DNA of 64,000 nucleotides from Rhabditoides inermis (Eukaryota; Nematoda; Chromadorea; Rhabditida; Rhabditidae): NCBI GenBank assembly GCA_963966185.1, contig CAWZYM010000214.1, positions 591,001 to 655,000 of the forward strand, read 5' to 3'. Shown piece by piece: positions 50,138 to 64,000 of this stretch (position 1 is its first letter; each line of letters starts with the position of its first letter). The notes under the pieces were generated by a model. It saw only the letters and a program-made list of their open reading frames with translations, ran no database searches and was not told where the DNA came from. The position numbers and the translations under genes were made by a program.

Positions 50138-50928
50138 CCACCAACCGTGTCGCGAAGTGTCAATCGGCGCGTTATGACTTTATTTGGTGCGTTCGCGCAC
50201 AGGGACCACCGGAAGTGGCTGTTATTGAGTGAGAGTGAGAGTGTGTGGTGAGAGACATGCCGCACAATGGTGGGAAATGGGGGGAGAGTAGATAGAGAGA
50301 GATAGAGAGAGAGAGTGGTGGCATTGTAGACTCGTGGGAACGATGATCGCTGCTGCGATGTTGGAAGGCTTTTTGATGTACGAAAAAAGAAAACGTACAC
50401 CTGTCGGCGTTTCTTAGTGACCGCCCCGGGGGAGCAATCGTAAATTACGCCGACTCTCATAATATACGTCGTGTTTGACGTATAATAGCTGGAAGTGGCG
50501 AGAGAGTGTATACATAGAGAGAGGGAGAGAGAGTGGGGAAGGAGAGTAATCGATGTTTTCCCTTTTGAGAGTGGAAGAGAGAGAGAGAGAGTCGTTAGTG
50601 GATAGTGGCTGGCACTTATCCCACTGCAAGAGAGAGGGGATTGCATGCAATTTTTAAAAAGCAGATTGATTATCAAATTAAAACTATTTGTTTTAAAACT
50701 TATAACTAGAATAAATAAATAAAAATTTCAGGCGAAATCGCCGAGTTGAAAGCGGGATTCAAGCACGAAATGCACTTCAACAACCTCAACGAGAACGCCA
50801 TGGTCAGTCGAGACTCTCTCTCTTTCTCCCTCTCTCTCCCTCTTTCTATTTCTCTCTCTCCCTCTCTCTATTTCTCTCTCTCTCCCTCTCATCTTTCTCT
50901 CTCCCCTCTCTCTCCCCCTCTCTCTCCC

Positions 50929-50978
<50 letters not shown>

Positions 50979-52446
50979 TCCCAACCTCCCCCCTTTCAGA
51001 CCGAGTCTCTCACATGGGGCGTCGACAGCAACGTCCACGTGCCGCCTCACTACTCCACCGAGGTAGATTATTGGAATTATTGATTCATTGAATATATTAT
51101 GGTGAACATAGTTACGCTAAGCAAGCTACATACTGATGTGTCAAATGTATTGATTGACTTATCGATTTATCGATTTCTCCCCCGCAGGCGTCGATCGTGA
51201 TTGAGGAGATGAACTACCGCGGCTCGTACACGGTCGTCACTCGCCTCTCCGGAACCGTCGTCGTGTCGATCAGGAGGTGTGTTTACTTGTTTGTTTACTT
51301 GTTTACTTGCTGGTTATCTTGTTTATCTACTTTGTCCCACTGCCCATTATGCAGATGTCAATCTTTATAGCTCTTTGTGGCCTGCGAGATAGAGAAGAAC
51401 GACGTGGGTGGTCGAAAATCGAGACAACAGTCGGAGTTCATAAAAAAGTAGATAAACAAACGTAAATAAATAGTATAACAACTCTGTGCAAACAGAATGT
51501 ATGTTTTCCCAGAAATAGAACATACAAGACACAATATGCCCCGCGATTTTGGCTACAATAGTCAATAATCGTGCCATACTCTTCCTTCGAGCCCCGCAGA
51601 GTACTCATAGGTCTCTTGAATCGGGGGCTACCTTTACCTTAACCTTTAATCAATACTCGGTTTGCAGACGGAAGGACAACGCGCTGGTGCTGCCGATTCG
51701 AGTGAACATCGCCGAAGTGTTCCGCTATCACCTCGACAGCCCCCACTGCAAGAAGGAGATCAAGGTATGTCGAGAGAGGGAGGGAGGGAGGGAGGGAGGG
51801 AGGGAGGGAGGGAGGGAGGGAGGGAGGGAGGGAGGGAGGGAGGGAGGGAGGGAGGGAGGGAGGGAGGGAGGGAGGGAGGGAGGGAGGGAGGGAGGGAGGG
51901 AGGGAGGGAGGGAGGGAGGGAGGGAGGGAGGGAGGGAGGGAGGGAGGGAGGGAGGGAGGAAGGGAGTGAGGGAGGGAGGGAGGGAGGGAGGGAGGAAGGG
52001 AATGAGGGAGGGAGGGAGGGAGGGAGGGAGGGAGGGAGGGAGGGAGGGAGGGAGGGAGGGAGGGAGGGAGGGAGAAAAAGATTCGTTTCAGTCGGTCGCT
52101 TCGATCGAGGGCAACAGGACGGTGAAGTTGATCAGCAAGGGCTCGTGCCACTTCCAGGTGGGTAACCGTAACACATTGCGTAGATGCCCATTTACAGTAC
52201 ACTGCGTAGTTGCCCACTTACAGTACACTGCGTAGTTATGCACTTAGATCACACTAATGACTAATGTGTCTGTTGTACATGTTTACTTACAATTACTGTT
52301 ATTGGTTTTCACCAGAATTCGACGAAGATTGATGCTACAAACGCTGCAGTAGGAAATAGTATGCATGAAACATAACACGTGGCATTTTTCAGTTCGCCAT
52401 GAAGCAGCGAATCGACCTAAAGGAGGATCCGGTCCCCGCCTTCTAA
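47588..52446 (+). CDS. Aerolysin/ETX-MTX2-type domain protein (LIN-24-like)
   Basis: Eleven exons join in phase to 326 aa: 47588-47617, 47663-47848, 48022-48120, 49530-49642, 49719-49831, 50732-50802, 51000-51062, 51188-51276, 51668-51764, 52092-52157 and 52393-52446. Exons 4-10 encode a Thr/Ser- and beta-rich domain with the pattern of the ETX/MTX2 pore-forming fold (NNTNRPQEYSFKTERTTE, then a LTWGVDS motif). There is no signal peptide, so it is probably cytosolic like C. elegans LIN-24, which shares this fold and can affect cell survival. A cytotoxic role here is inference. Poly(A) AATAAA at 52,635. Intron 3 holds the left edge of a 10.25-kb duplication; exons 4-11 recur at 59.8-62.7 kb. 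Confidence 0.75.
51570..51646 (+). repeat. Short dispersed repeat with (CTTTAC)n tail
   Basis: Related to 37,828-37,907. It lies just before the acceptor of exon 9 of the aerolysin-fold gene. Confidence 0.7.
51776..52074 (+). repeat. (GGGA)n microsatellite in intron 9
   Basis: About 70 GGGA units with a few variants (GGAAGGGAGTGA, GGAAGGGAATGA). They fill the intron between the exon ending ATCAAG and the next acceptor TTTCAG. The copy at 62,034-62,332 has the same variants plus unit-length indels. Confidence 0.95.
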
Positions 52447-52732
52447 TCAATATTATCGATTGATTACTCGCCCCCTTTGATCTGACCGCCGCCTCCGATC
52501 AGCCCCGCGCCTCACACTGTAAAACACTGTCAGGAATTATGGATGGACATTTTGTGTGCGTTTTGTGTGGATTCTCTTCTTTTCTTTTGTGATGTGCATA
52601 CGTTTTAAGAGATTTCTTGTTTTGGAGACTTGCTAATAAATGTTTATGAATGGATGCATGTACAGGAGCAATGTCAGAAGTTTGAAAGAGGTGAAAACGA
52701 ACACATGAAACATGAACGACTTGAACGAAAGA

Positions 52733-56079
<3,347 letters not shown>

Positions 56080-56139
56080 AAAATTGAATTAACGTTACAT
56101 TTACATCAAAGTTCATGTGTGTATGTTTTTAAATTTCAA

Positions 56140-57205
56140 AACTCTTCACAGGCAACCTGGAAAGTTCGTCACTTGATCGTAGAGCGCACTTTTTCTAGAA
56201 TGTGACCCAATGCTAAAATCTTGCAGTATGTTATCCGAGATATATTTTATTGTGTTTTCATTAGATTTTAGTGATTCGAACCGTCTTCTTCGATTGTAGG
56301 AGTAGAAGGTCATAGTCTTTAGCTTTGATCGTCTCCTCATCATCTTCTCGATACCTTCGACTCTCTGTCTTCGCAGCGTGCCGTGCAGCGGGTGTAGCCT
56401 ATCAGCTACCTCTCCATAGCTCGATGTGCGGTGCGAATCCGTCCCAGACTTTTCTCGCAGGCCTCGAATAACAGAGGCCTGAGGTAGAAGCAAGCTTTTG
56501 CAGAGGTCTATCAGGTCCTGATTCTTCAGAGTAGCCAGTGTCACATTTATGTTATAGAAGACATCCCAGCCAGCGTGTCGTGTTTTGATTATGTGACACC
56601 TGCTTATTTACTTCTCGAGCGTGTTGATGATGTTGATGATCCTGCGGAGACAGACATAGCTTTCACAGACTCCACAAGCTCGCCGTCCGTCCATCCAAAT
56701 CACTCCGTCCGGAGTGAACTGATGAGTGCAAATGTATTGGATTGGGTTTATCGGCACGTTGATCAGCTTCTGTTCAGCCTCCGGCGTTGACTCAATTTTA
56801 CAGTGGTTGGCGGGTAGTGCCGTTGTCAGTGTCTCCTCTCGTAGACTAGTACCAGTCCGGAACGTGGAGTGGAAGATGATCTCGAGGGTGACCGTGAAGA
56901 GCATAGGTAAGACGGTTTGGCTCTGCTTCACGTCTCGGTTTACCGTCGAGCATCTTCAAATGCCGCGAGATCAGGTTTACTGATAAAAGTCGTCCTCATA
57001 GTAGTCGGTCAGTGCGGACAAATATGTCTCGTCGTCGCCCGTGGCTCGAATCACCAAAATATAATGAAAACACGATAAAACATACATATGAAAACATACG
57101 GCAAGATTTTAGCATGGGATCATATTTTAGAAAAAGTGCGTCCCACGGCCAAGTGACGAAGTGACGAAGTGACGAACTTTCCAGGTTCCCCTCTTCACAA
57201 AACAA
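56140..57205 (-). mobile_element. RT fragment enclosed by long inverted repeats
   Basis: Between inverted repeats of about 85-105 bp (56,149-56,232 and 57,095-57,200; left complement CATACTGCAAGATTTTAGCA, right CATACGGCAAGATTTTAGCA) lies a minus-strand frame. It contains LPMLFTVTLEIIFHSTFRTG (about 56,905-56,850). This resembles the RT segment after the QGD.ISP motif of RTE-like LINEs, followed by VPINPIQYICTHQFTPDGVI. The frame is incomplete and lacks the catalytic box. Confidence 0.5.
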
Positions 57206-57382
57206 TATTAAGTGTGATGTTGTACCGAAAAAGTGCACTGTGAAACTGTATGCGCACAACAGATAAATGTTGACACTACGATTTTCAATTGTATTTTTTT
57301 TCTCGATTTTTTCGATTTATTTTGTGGTTTAACTTATGTTTTTCTTTCTTGTATGTGATAAAGCTGATCTTTTGCAGCCAAC

Positions 57383-58715
57383 ATGTACGTCGTTGCCGAA
57401 ATCGACGACGATCCTCAAACGTATGGAGAAGTCATCCAAGTGAGTCCTCTCTTTATTGCTCTCTATACATTTTCTATGATTTCATTTGTTCAGAAGCTGA
57501 TGAGCGGGCCTCGAGCGGCGCGCAAGGTGCTTTTCATCAACAACCTGTCGGAGGCGATGTTCCTGCAGCAGGGCGACGTTGTCCGCGCGTCCTCGTATGT
57601 TTCCCCTATGTTATGTTGTGCAGTTCTGGCTGCGACTCAATTGTTGTATGTTGCTTGAAATCGCAGTGTTCAGGTCACCGCAGCCGCAGCCGATGGGAGA
57701 CCCCCAACGATCCACCCGCCGTCGCCGCACCACTGGGGTACGTTGGTTGCAAACGATGAATGATGATTGGCTTGGTGTTGTGTGCAACTAATATCTCAGA
57801 CCACTGACATCGCCGCCGAAGCTTGTTGAGAATGCGCAACACGAAGTCAACTCGCCTGATGATCTCACTACAAGCCTCCTTGACAGCAGTGTGCAGCGAG
57901 CGTTGCAGGTACTCTTTTCTCTAGTTGTTCATGTTGATTGTTTTCCAGGAGCTGATCTCAGATGTGGTAGACAAGAGCGAGGAGTTCGGACCGCGTTCGA
58001 CTCACGAGGTATCATTGTTGTGTTGTTTGTTACTTATTGTGCAGTAAAACTTATACTTGCTCAGGACAACGATTCGATCGACTCGCAGGGCTTCGAAGAT
58101 GTGGACGAGACTCAGCAGGCCGACCGCCAATCACAGGAGGATGAGGTGCATGTTAGTGGTGCGAAGGGAGACGAGACGAATTCCGTGTACAGACAGCTGC
58201 GCCCTCCACTGACTCGCCATCGCCGACGGAAGGGAAGCGAGTGGATGTGACAGACGCGAGTTCCCTGACTCGTTGACAGGCGCGATGGAGATTGAGCAGG
58301 AGGTATACATGCTCTGATAAGCATGTATGTACTTGTTGTAGGAGAGCAGCGGCGTCGATGCGTCGGGAGGCCCAGCCGACCTGCCCCCAGTCGGAGAGCC
58401 GGTCGACGTCTCCAACCCGCTGGTGCTTGTCAATCATCAATCAATCGATATTATTTCATAGTTACAGGTAAACGTGGCGCGTGGCGACGACATAGCGACG
58501 GAAGCTGAAGATGCAATAGTGGCGAGTGGAAAGGTTGGTTGGAGTGGTGCAATGATTGAAGATTATTCGAAATCAGGACGACACGTCGGTGGCTGTATCT
58601 TCGGCTGATGTAAAGGTGATTTTTCGAAGATTCTTTGTTCTAAAATGATATTATAAATGCAGTAATATTATACTGTAAGAATACGTCGTAAAGTTTGTCG
58701 TTGATGATGACGAGA

Positions 58716-58775
<60 letters not shown>

Positions 58776-59146
58776 TAGAATCAATATGCCTGCAGCCGTG
58801 TCTGAGCGCTCGATGTGAGAAGTGTGGAGTGGACGTGGTGATCTTCTACTACGGCGGATGGGGCAAGGACGGAAGGAAGTACCTCTACCTCAACCACAAC
58901 AAGGTGAAGGTCGCATCGCACAACTTTTGAGTCGCATCGTTTCTTACGGTAAACGAATAACTACTAACGGTTAACGAGTTTCTTACGAGTTACGATTCGT
59001 TCGTACGTTTCGTACCATTGTTAGATTGAGAAAATTCTTCTATTCGACGTTCCAGGTCCTGTCCCACATTCTCAAGCACGCGAGTAGAGCGGACGTGGAG
59101 CGTCTATCGCTGTATGCGTGCTCGCGGTGTGCCCTCCGCTTTTCAC
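57383..59146 (+). CDS. Unknown protein, cut off at the duplication junction
   Basis: ATG 57383 lies 5 bases after TTTTGCAG. Exons include 57383-57439 (MYVVAEIDDDPQTYGEVIQ), 57494-57594 (GPRAARKVLFINNLSEAMFL), about 57,674-57,737, an exon with PPKLVENAQHEVNSPDDL and one with LISDVVDKSEEFGPRSTHE. Acidic Ser/Asp-rich exons run to 58,618. Two last exons encode CLSARCEKCGVDVVIFYYGG, YLYLNHNK and SRADVERLSLYACSRCAL, a possible zinc-binding C-x2-C pair plus C-x2-C end. The phase at the third exon and near 58,240 could not be reconciled (probable indels). The donor at 59,146 has no matching downstream exon; the sequence jumps to the repeated copy at 59,229, and the next available exon would be out of phase. 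Function not recognised. Confidence 0.55.
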
Positions 59147-59783
59147 GTGAGTCGATCGATTGATTACTCAATCAATCATCCATCCAGAATCGCTATATCC
59201 TGACTAAACAACAAGTGCATACCGTATAGCTCCAGCCGTGATTTGCGTAGCGGGACTAATTAGGAAGAGTGTGTATTTTATAGAGAGAGAGGAATTGAGA
59301 GAGCTTTTCCTCTCACTCACCGCGCGCTCCTGTTTCGGCACGCTTCCTCCCCTCACTCTCTCCATTTCACACGCTCTCTCGCTCCCGAGGGATCACCTCG
59401 TGTGTGGAGCGATTATCGCCTCAGGGCATGTGCCGTCTACGTCGCCCGAGGCGCATTCTCTTCTCAATATGGAAAGGGGTATATAATGGAGACCAGCGAA
59501 AATCGATAGCATTTCAATTTTCAAAATTGCGACCGAAAATACGCAGTGACGTCTATTGGTTGCGTACACGCGATGAGTCATAGTGGAGATTACGGTAACT
59601 CAGCAGTGAGGAAAGAGTACTCGACTTTTTAGGCCAGGTCTCTATGACTCGCTCTCACCTCGCCTTCTTTTGTGTGTGTTTGTGCATTTTGATCCGATGT
59701 TTGACGTCAATCGAATGCCAGTTTGTCTGTGACTCACCCGATCGTAATATTGATTGATTGATTGATTGATATCGATTTTGCAG

Positions 59784-60341
59784 AATCGCAAATCGCTCGT
59801 TTCCGTGTGTGAGGATCCGCAGTATTCGCAGTTCAACCCGGTTGGAGCCAAGCCGTTCACTTTATTCAAATCCATCTTCACAAACAACACCAACAGGTGT
59901 GTTGTGTACTTTGTTTACATGTTTACCTGTTTACATGTTTAAATGTTTACATGTTTACCTGTTTGCTTGCAGACCACAGGAGTACTCTTTCAAGACGGAG
60001 CGAACGACGGAGTCTCTCTGTGCAGTGGCTAGGGAACAGGGCTATTCCATCGGCACCGAAGCCGAGCTCACTCTCAAGACACCATGTGAGTTGTTTACTT
60101 GTTGACCTGTTTCGTCGCACTGATTTGTTTACCTGGCTCACCTTGAATTGATTGGTTCGCGTACGTTTCACAGCGGGACGCATCCCGTTTTTGTGTGCCA
60201 CCCGTGCGCTCTCTTTGATGATTGCGACATTGATTGGAGGGAAGTGAGTGCGCGAAATGAAAAGAAACACACAAGAAGTTGTGTGTGAAGGTCGCCTCCT
60301 CTGATCCTCTTTTGCTCGCGCGCGATTGGAATCTCAAGATC

Positions 60342-60391
<50 letters not shown>

Positions 60392-61180
60392 CACCAACCG
60401 TGTCGCGAAGTGTCAATCGGCGCGTTATGACTTTATTTGGTGCGTTCGCGCACAGGGACCACCGGAAGTGGCTGTTATTGAGTGAGAGTGAGAGTGTGTG
60501 GTGAGAGACATGCCGCACAATGGTGGGAAATGGGGTGAGAGTAGATAGAGAGAGATAGAGAGAGAGAGTGGTGCATTGTAGACTCGTGGGAACGATGATC
60601 GCTGCTGCGATGTTGGAAGGCTTTTTGATGTACGAAAAAAGAAAACGTACACCTGTCGGCGTTTCTTAGTGACCGCCCCGGGGGAGCAATCGTAAATTAC
60701 GCCGACTCTCATAATATACGTCGTGTTTGACGTATAATAGCTGGAAGTGGCGAGAGAGTGTATACATAGAGAGAGGGAGAGAGAGTGGGGAAGGAGAGTA
60801 ATCGATGTTTTCCCTTTTGAGAGTGGAAGAGAGAGAGAGAGAGTCGTTAGTGGATAGTGGCTGGCACTTATCCCACTGCAAGAGAGAGGGGATTGCATGC
60901 AATTTTTAAAAAGCAGATTGATTATCAAATTAAAACTATTTGTTTTAAAACTTATAACTAGAATAAATAAATAAAAATTTCAGGCGAAATCGCCGAGTTG
61001 AAAGCGGGATTCAAGCACGAAATGCACTTCAACAACCTCAACGAGAACGCCATGGTCAGTCGAGACTCTCTCTCTTTCTCCCTCTCTCTCCCTCTTTCTA
61101 TTTCTCTCTCTCCCTCTCTCTATTTCTCTCTCTCTCCCTCTCATCTTTCTCTCTCCCCTCTCTCTCCCCCTCTCTCTCCC

Positions 61181-61236
<56 letters not shown>

Positions 61237-62704
61237 TCCCAACCTCCCCCCTTTCAGACCGAGTCTCTCACATGGGGCGTCGACAGCAACGTCCACGTGC
61301 CGCCTCACTACTCCACCGAGGTAGATTATTGGAATTATTGATTCATTGAATATATTATGGTGAACATAGTTACGCTAAGCAAGCTACATACTGATGTGTC
61401 AAATGTATTGATTGACTTATCGATTTATCGATTTCTCCCCCGCAGGCGTCGATCGTGATTGAGGAGATGAACTACCGCGGCTCGTACACGGTCGTCACTC
61501 GCCTCTCCGGAACCGTCGTCGTGTCGATCAGGAGTGTGTTTACTTGTTTGTTTACTTGTTTACTTGCTGGTTATCTTGTTTATCTACTTTGTCCCACTGC
61601 CCATTATGCAGATGTCAATCTTTATAGCTCTTTGTGGCCTGCGAGATAGAGAAGAACGACGTGGGTGGTCGAAAATCGAGACAACAGTCGGAGTTCATAA
61701 AAAAGTAGATAAACAAACGTAAATAAATAGTATAACAACTCTGTGCAAACAGAATGTATGTTTTCCCAGAAATAGAACATACAAGACACAATATGCCCCG
61801 CGATTTTGGCTACAAATAGTCAATAATCGTGCCATACTCTTCCTTCGAGCCCCGCAGAGTACTCATAGGTCTCTTGAATCGGGGGCTACCTTTACCTTAA
61901 CCTTTAATCAATACTCGGTTTGCAGACGGAAGGACAACGCGCTGTGCTGCCGATTCGAGTGAACATCGCCGAAGTGTTCCGCTATCACCTCGACAGCCCC
62001 CACTGCAAGAAGGAGATCAAGGTATGTCGAGAGAGGGAGGGAGGGAGGGAGGGAGGAGGGAGGGAGGGAGGGAGGGAGGGAGGGAGGGAGGGAGGGAGGG
62101 AGGGAGGGAGGGAGGGAGGGAGGGAGGGAGGGAGGGAGGGAGGGAGGGAGGGAGGGAGGGAGGGAGGGAGGGAGGGAGGGAGGAGGGAGGGAGGGAGGGA
62201 GGGAGGGAGGGAGGGAGGGAGGAAGGGAGTGAGGGAGGAGGGAGGGAGGGAGGGAGGAAGGGAATGAGGGAGGGAGGGAGGGAGGGAGGGAGGGAGGGAG
62301 GGAGGGAGGGAGGGAGGGAGGGAGGGAGGGAGAAAAAGATTCGTTTCAGTCGGTCGCTTCGATCGAGGGCAACAGGACGGTGAAGTTGATCAGCAAGGGC
62401 TCGTGCCACTTCCAGGTGGGTAACCGTAACACATTGCGTAGATGCCCATTTACAGTACACTGCGTAGTTGCCCACTTACAGTACACTGCGTAGTTATGCA
62501 CTTAGATCACACTAATGACTAATGTGTCTGTTGTACATGTTTACTTACAATTACTGTTATTGGTTTTCACCAGAATTCGACGAAGATTGATGCTACAAAC
62601 GCTGCAGTAGGAAATAGTATGCATGAAACATAACACGTGGCATTTTTCAGTTCGCCATGAAGCAGCGAATCGACCTAAAGGAGGATCCGGTCCCCGCCTT
62701 CTAA
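59784..62704 (+). pseudogene. Second copy of the aerolysin-fold gene, exons 4-11 only
   Basis: It corresponds to exons 4-11 of the gene at 47,588; exons 1-3 lie outside the duplicated segment. One base is lost at the end of exon 8 (near 61,534) and another in exon 9 (near 61,944), so the frame is broken as well as truncated. The upstream neighbour's last donor (phase 1) does not match exon 4 (phase 0), so no in-frame fusion is predicted. Confidence 0.8.
62034..62332 (+). repeat. (GGGA)n microsatellite, second copy
   Basis: The counterpart of 51,776-52,074, with the same internal variants and several GGAG units where one base is missing. Confidence 0.95.
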
Positions 62705-62989
62705 TCAATATTATCGATTGATTACTCGCCCCCTTTGATCTGACCGCCGCCTCCGATCAGCCCGCGCCTCACACTGTAAAACACTGTCAGGAATTATGGA
62801 TGGACATTTTGTGTGCGTTTTGTGTGGATTCTCTTCTTTTCTTTTGTGATGTGCATACGTTTTAAGAGATTTCTTGTTTTGGAGACTTGCTAATAAATGT
62901 TTATGAATGGATGCATGTACAGGAGCAATGTCAGAAGTTTGAAAGAGGTGAAAACGAACACATGAAACATGAACGACTTGAACGAAAGA

Positions 62990-63163
62990 CTAGAGAAAAT
63001 AAATGAAGACGGTACGATAGTGAGGAGTACTGTAGATGCGGGGATGGAGGCGGTTTGACTGTAGGGTCGGAATGGGTAGACATTGGTGCGATTGGGCGAA
63101 GAGTGACGATCGCCGTGTGAGGCAGTTCCTAGGAGTGCACTTTTAGTTCCTCTCTTTCTCCCA

Positions 63164-63214
<51 letters not shown>

Positions 63215-63414
63215 ACATACCAGGTGTTCCAGTCTCTTGTAGTCGTCCATTTGCACGGGCCACGTCGCCTCGGCTCTCTCTGAAATAGTAAGCAGTGGGC
63301 GTGGTCTAAATGGGCGTGGCCTCACGCGCAGACTCGTTGCACATTTCGCCGTAGCACAGCCATTGCACATGCCCGGACGAGGTTCGGTAGAGGCCAGCCT
63401 AGATTGTTTTATAT

Positions 63415-63467
<53 letters not shown>

Positions 63468-63502
63468 CCTCCCTCACTCTCCCTCCCTCTCTCTCTCTCT
63501 TT

Positions 63503-63548
<46 letters not shown>

Positions 63549-64000
63549 CACCTTCAGTTCATGCTCCCTGCCTTCCTCCATGTCCACGCACCCCATTTGC
63601 ACCGACTGATCGAGGGGAGAAGAGACAATGGCACACATCTGACCGTAGCAGAACTCGTCACTCGCTGAAACATAACATCTATAGCCTCGTCATCGCAAAC
63701 TGATAAGGTAAAGGTAAAGGTAAAGGTATCACCCGATTCAAGAGACTTATTACTCGCGGGGGTCGAAGGAAGACTATGGCACGACACCCCAAACTGATGT
63801 CCGCAAAAATATGGCGTACTGGCACTGTCGGTTCATCCTATCATTGTGATATTCAGCATAACAATTCCGGATAACATGAACATGAACTGTCATTATCACT
63901 GTTTTATAGCTGAAAAGGTATATCAATGTCAACTCATCGTGTGACCGTCCGGAAGTGATTTCCTCACACGCTACAATACCGTCACCGGAAATTGCATGTT
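62990..64000 (-). pseudogene. Second copy of the Cys-rich gene, 3' part
   Basis: It matches 52,733-53,747. The last exon has two one-base losses relative to copy 1 (near 63,013 and 63,099). The exon at about 63,550-63,662 instead keeps the frame that includes the FCYGQMC motif. Whether it is a broken gene or a set of consensus errors cannot be told from the sequence alone. Confidence 0.65.

Larger units (their letters stand above)
59229..64000 (+). repeat. Tandem duplication, copy 2 (partial)
   Basis: Repeats 48,975-53,747. Almost all differences seen are single-base indels, often in homopolymers (for example near 60,391, 60,571, 61,534, 61,944, 63,013 and 63,099), plus unit changes in microsatellites. 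It continues beyond the window. Confidence 0.9.

Noticed and set aside
51549..52235. [10 protein letters not shown] / SLPPSLPP open frames
   Set aside because: They read through the (GGGA)n intron array; flanking residues belong to true exons in one frame only.
58230..58290. Another ultra-short intron (13 nt, GTGGATGTGACAG)
   Set aside because: The frame switch there could also be a one-base error; the donor is weak and the surrounding model has other unresolved phases.
59146..59784. In-frame fusion of the unknown gene to exons 4-11 of the second aerolysin-fold copy
   Set aside because: Donor phase 1 and acceptor phase 0 do not match, and copy 2 has further frame breaks.

Overview
The window looks like nuclear DNA of a free-living rhabditid-type nematode. 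The evidence is a 127-residue major sperm protein gene, nematode-only chemoreceptors of the SRA/SRE type, short introns (about 40-60 bp) with TTTCAG acceptors, and start codons lying just behind TTTGCAG-like sites as expected for trans-splicing. I cannot name the genus. All gene models were joined by eye from exon homology, splice sites and reading phase.

Layout. 1-20 kb: four SRE-type receptor genes or fragments (about 1.0-1.5 kb minus, 10.3, 14.7 and 17.7 kb plus). Among them lie a 16-exon lysine-rich gene of unknown function (2.2-4.6 kb), a 7-exon unknown gene (4.9-6.4 kb, minus) and a decayed LINE (7.4-9.3 kb). 20.3-36.3 kb: one large chitin synthase gene of about 36 exons on the minus strand. 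Two sperm-type genes sit inside its introns on the plus strand: an MSP (27.0 kb) and a small glycine-rich gene (33.8 kb). 36.9-41.3 kb: a NAF1 homologue (H/ACA RNP assembly), minus. 41.7-46.1 kb: a ZDHHC6-type palmitoyltransferase with a C-terminal SH3 domain, plus, divergent from NAF1 across about 0.4 kb. 47.6-52.4 kb: an 11-exon gene with an aerolysin/ETX-MTX2-type domain like that of C. elegans LIN-24. 52.7-56.1 kb: a convergent cysteine-rich, probably GPI-anchored protein gene whose intron holds a 1.1-kb octamer satellite. 57.4-59.1 kb: an unknown gene cut off at a duplication junction.

From 59,229 to the end the sequence repeats 48,975-53,747 almost exactly. The differences are mainly single-base insertions and deletions, so this is either a very young 10.25-kb tandem duplication or an assembly artefact. 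Some frame breaks elsewhere may likewise be consensus errors.

Mobile DNA is abundant: Helitron-like termini (hairpin + CTAR + T), palindromic elements, a TTAA-flanked TIR element, tRNA-derived SINE-like pieces, and an RT fragment enclosed by long inverted repeats. Structural oddities include a candidate 17-nt intron, two introns in which the exon/5'-splice-site junction has been tandemly copied, and a promoter motif shared by the two nested sperm-type genes. Biochemically the chitin synthase (eggshell or pharynx chitin) and the sperm genes would act in different cells although they share a locus.
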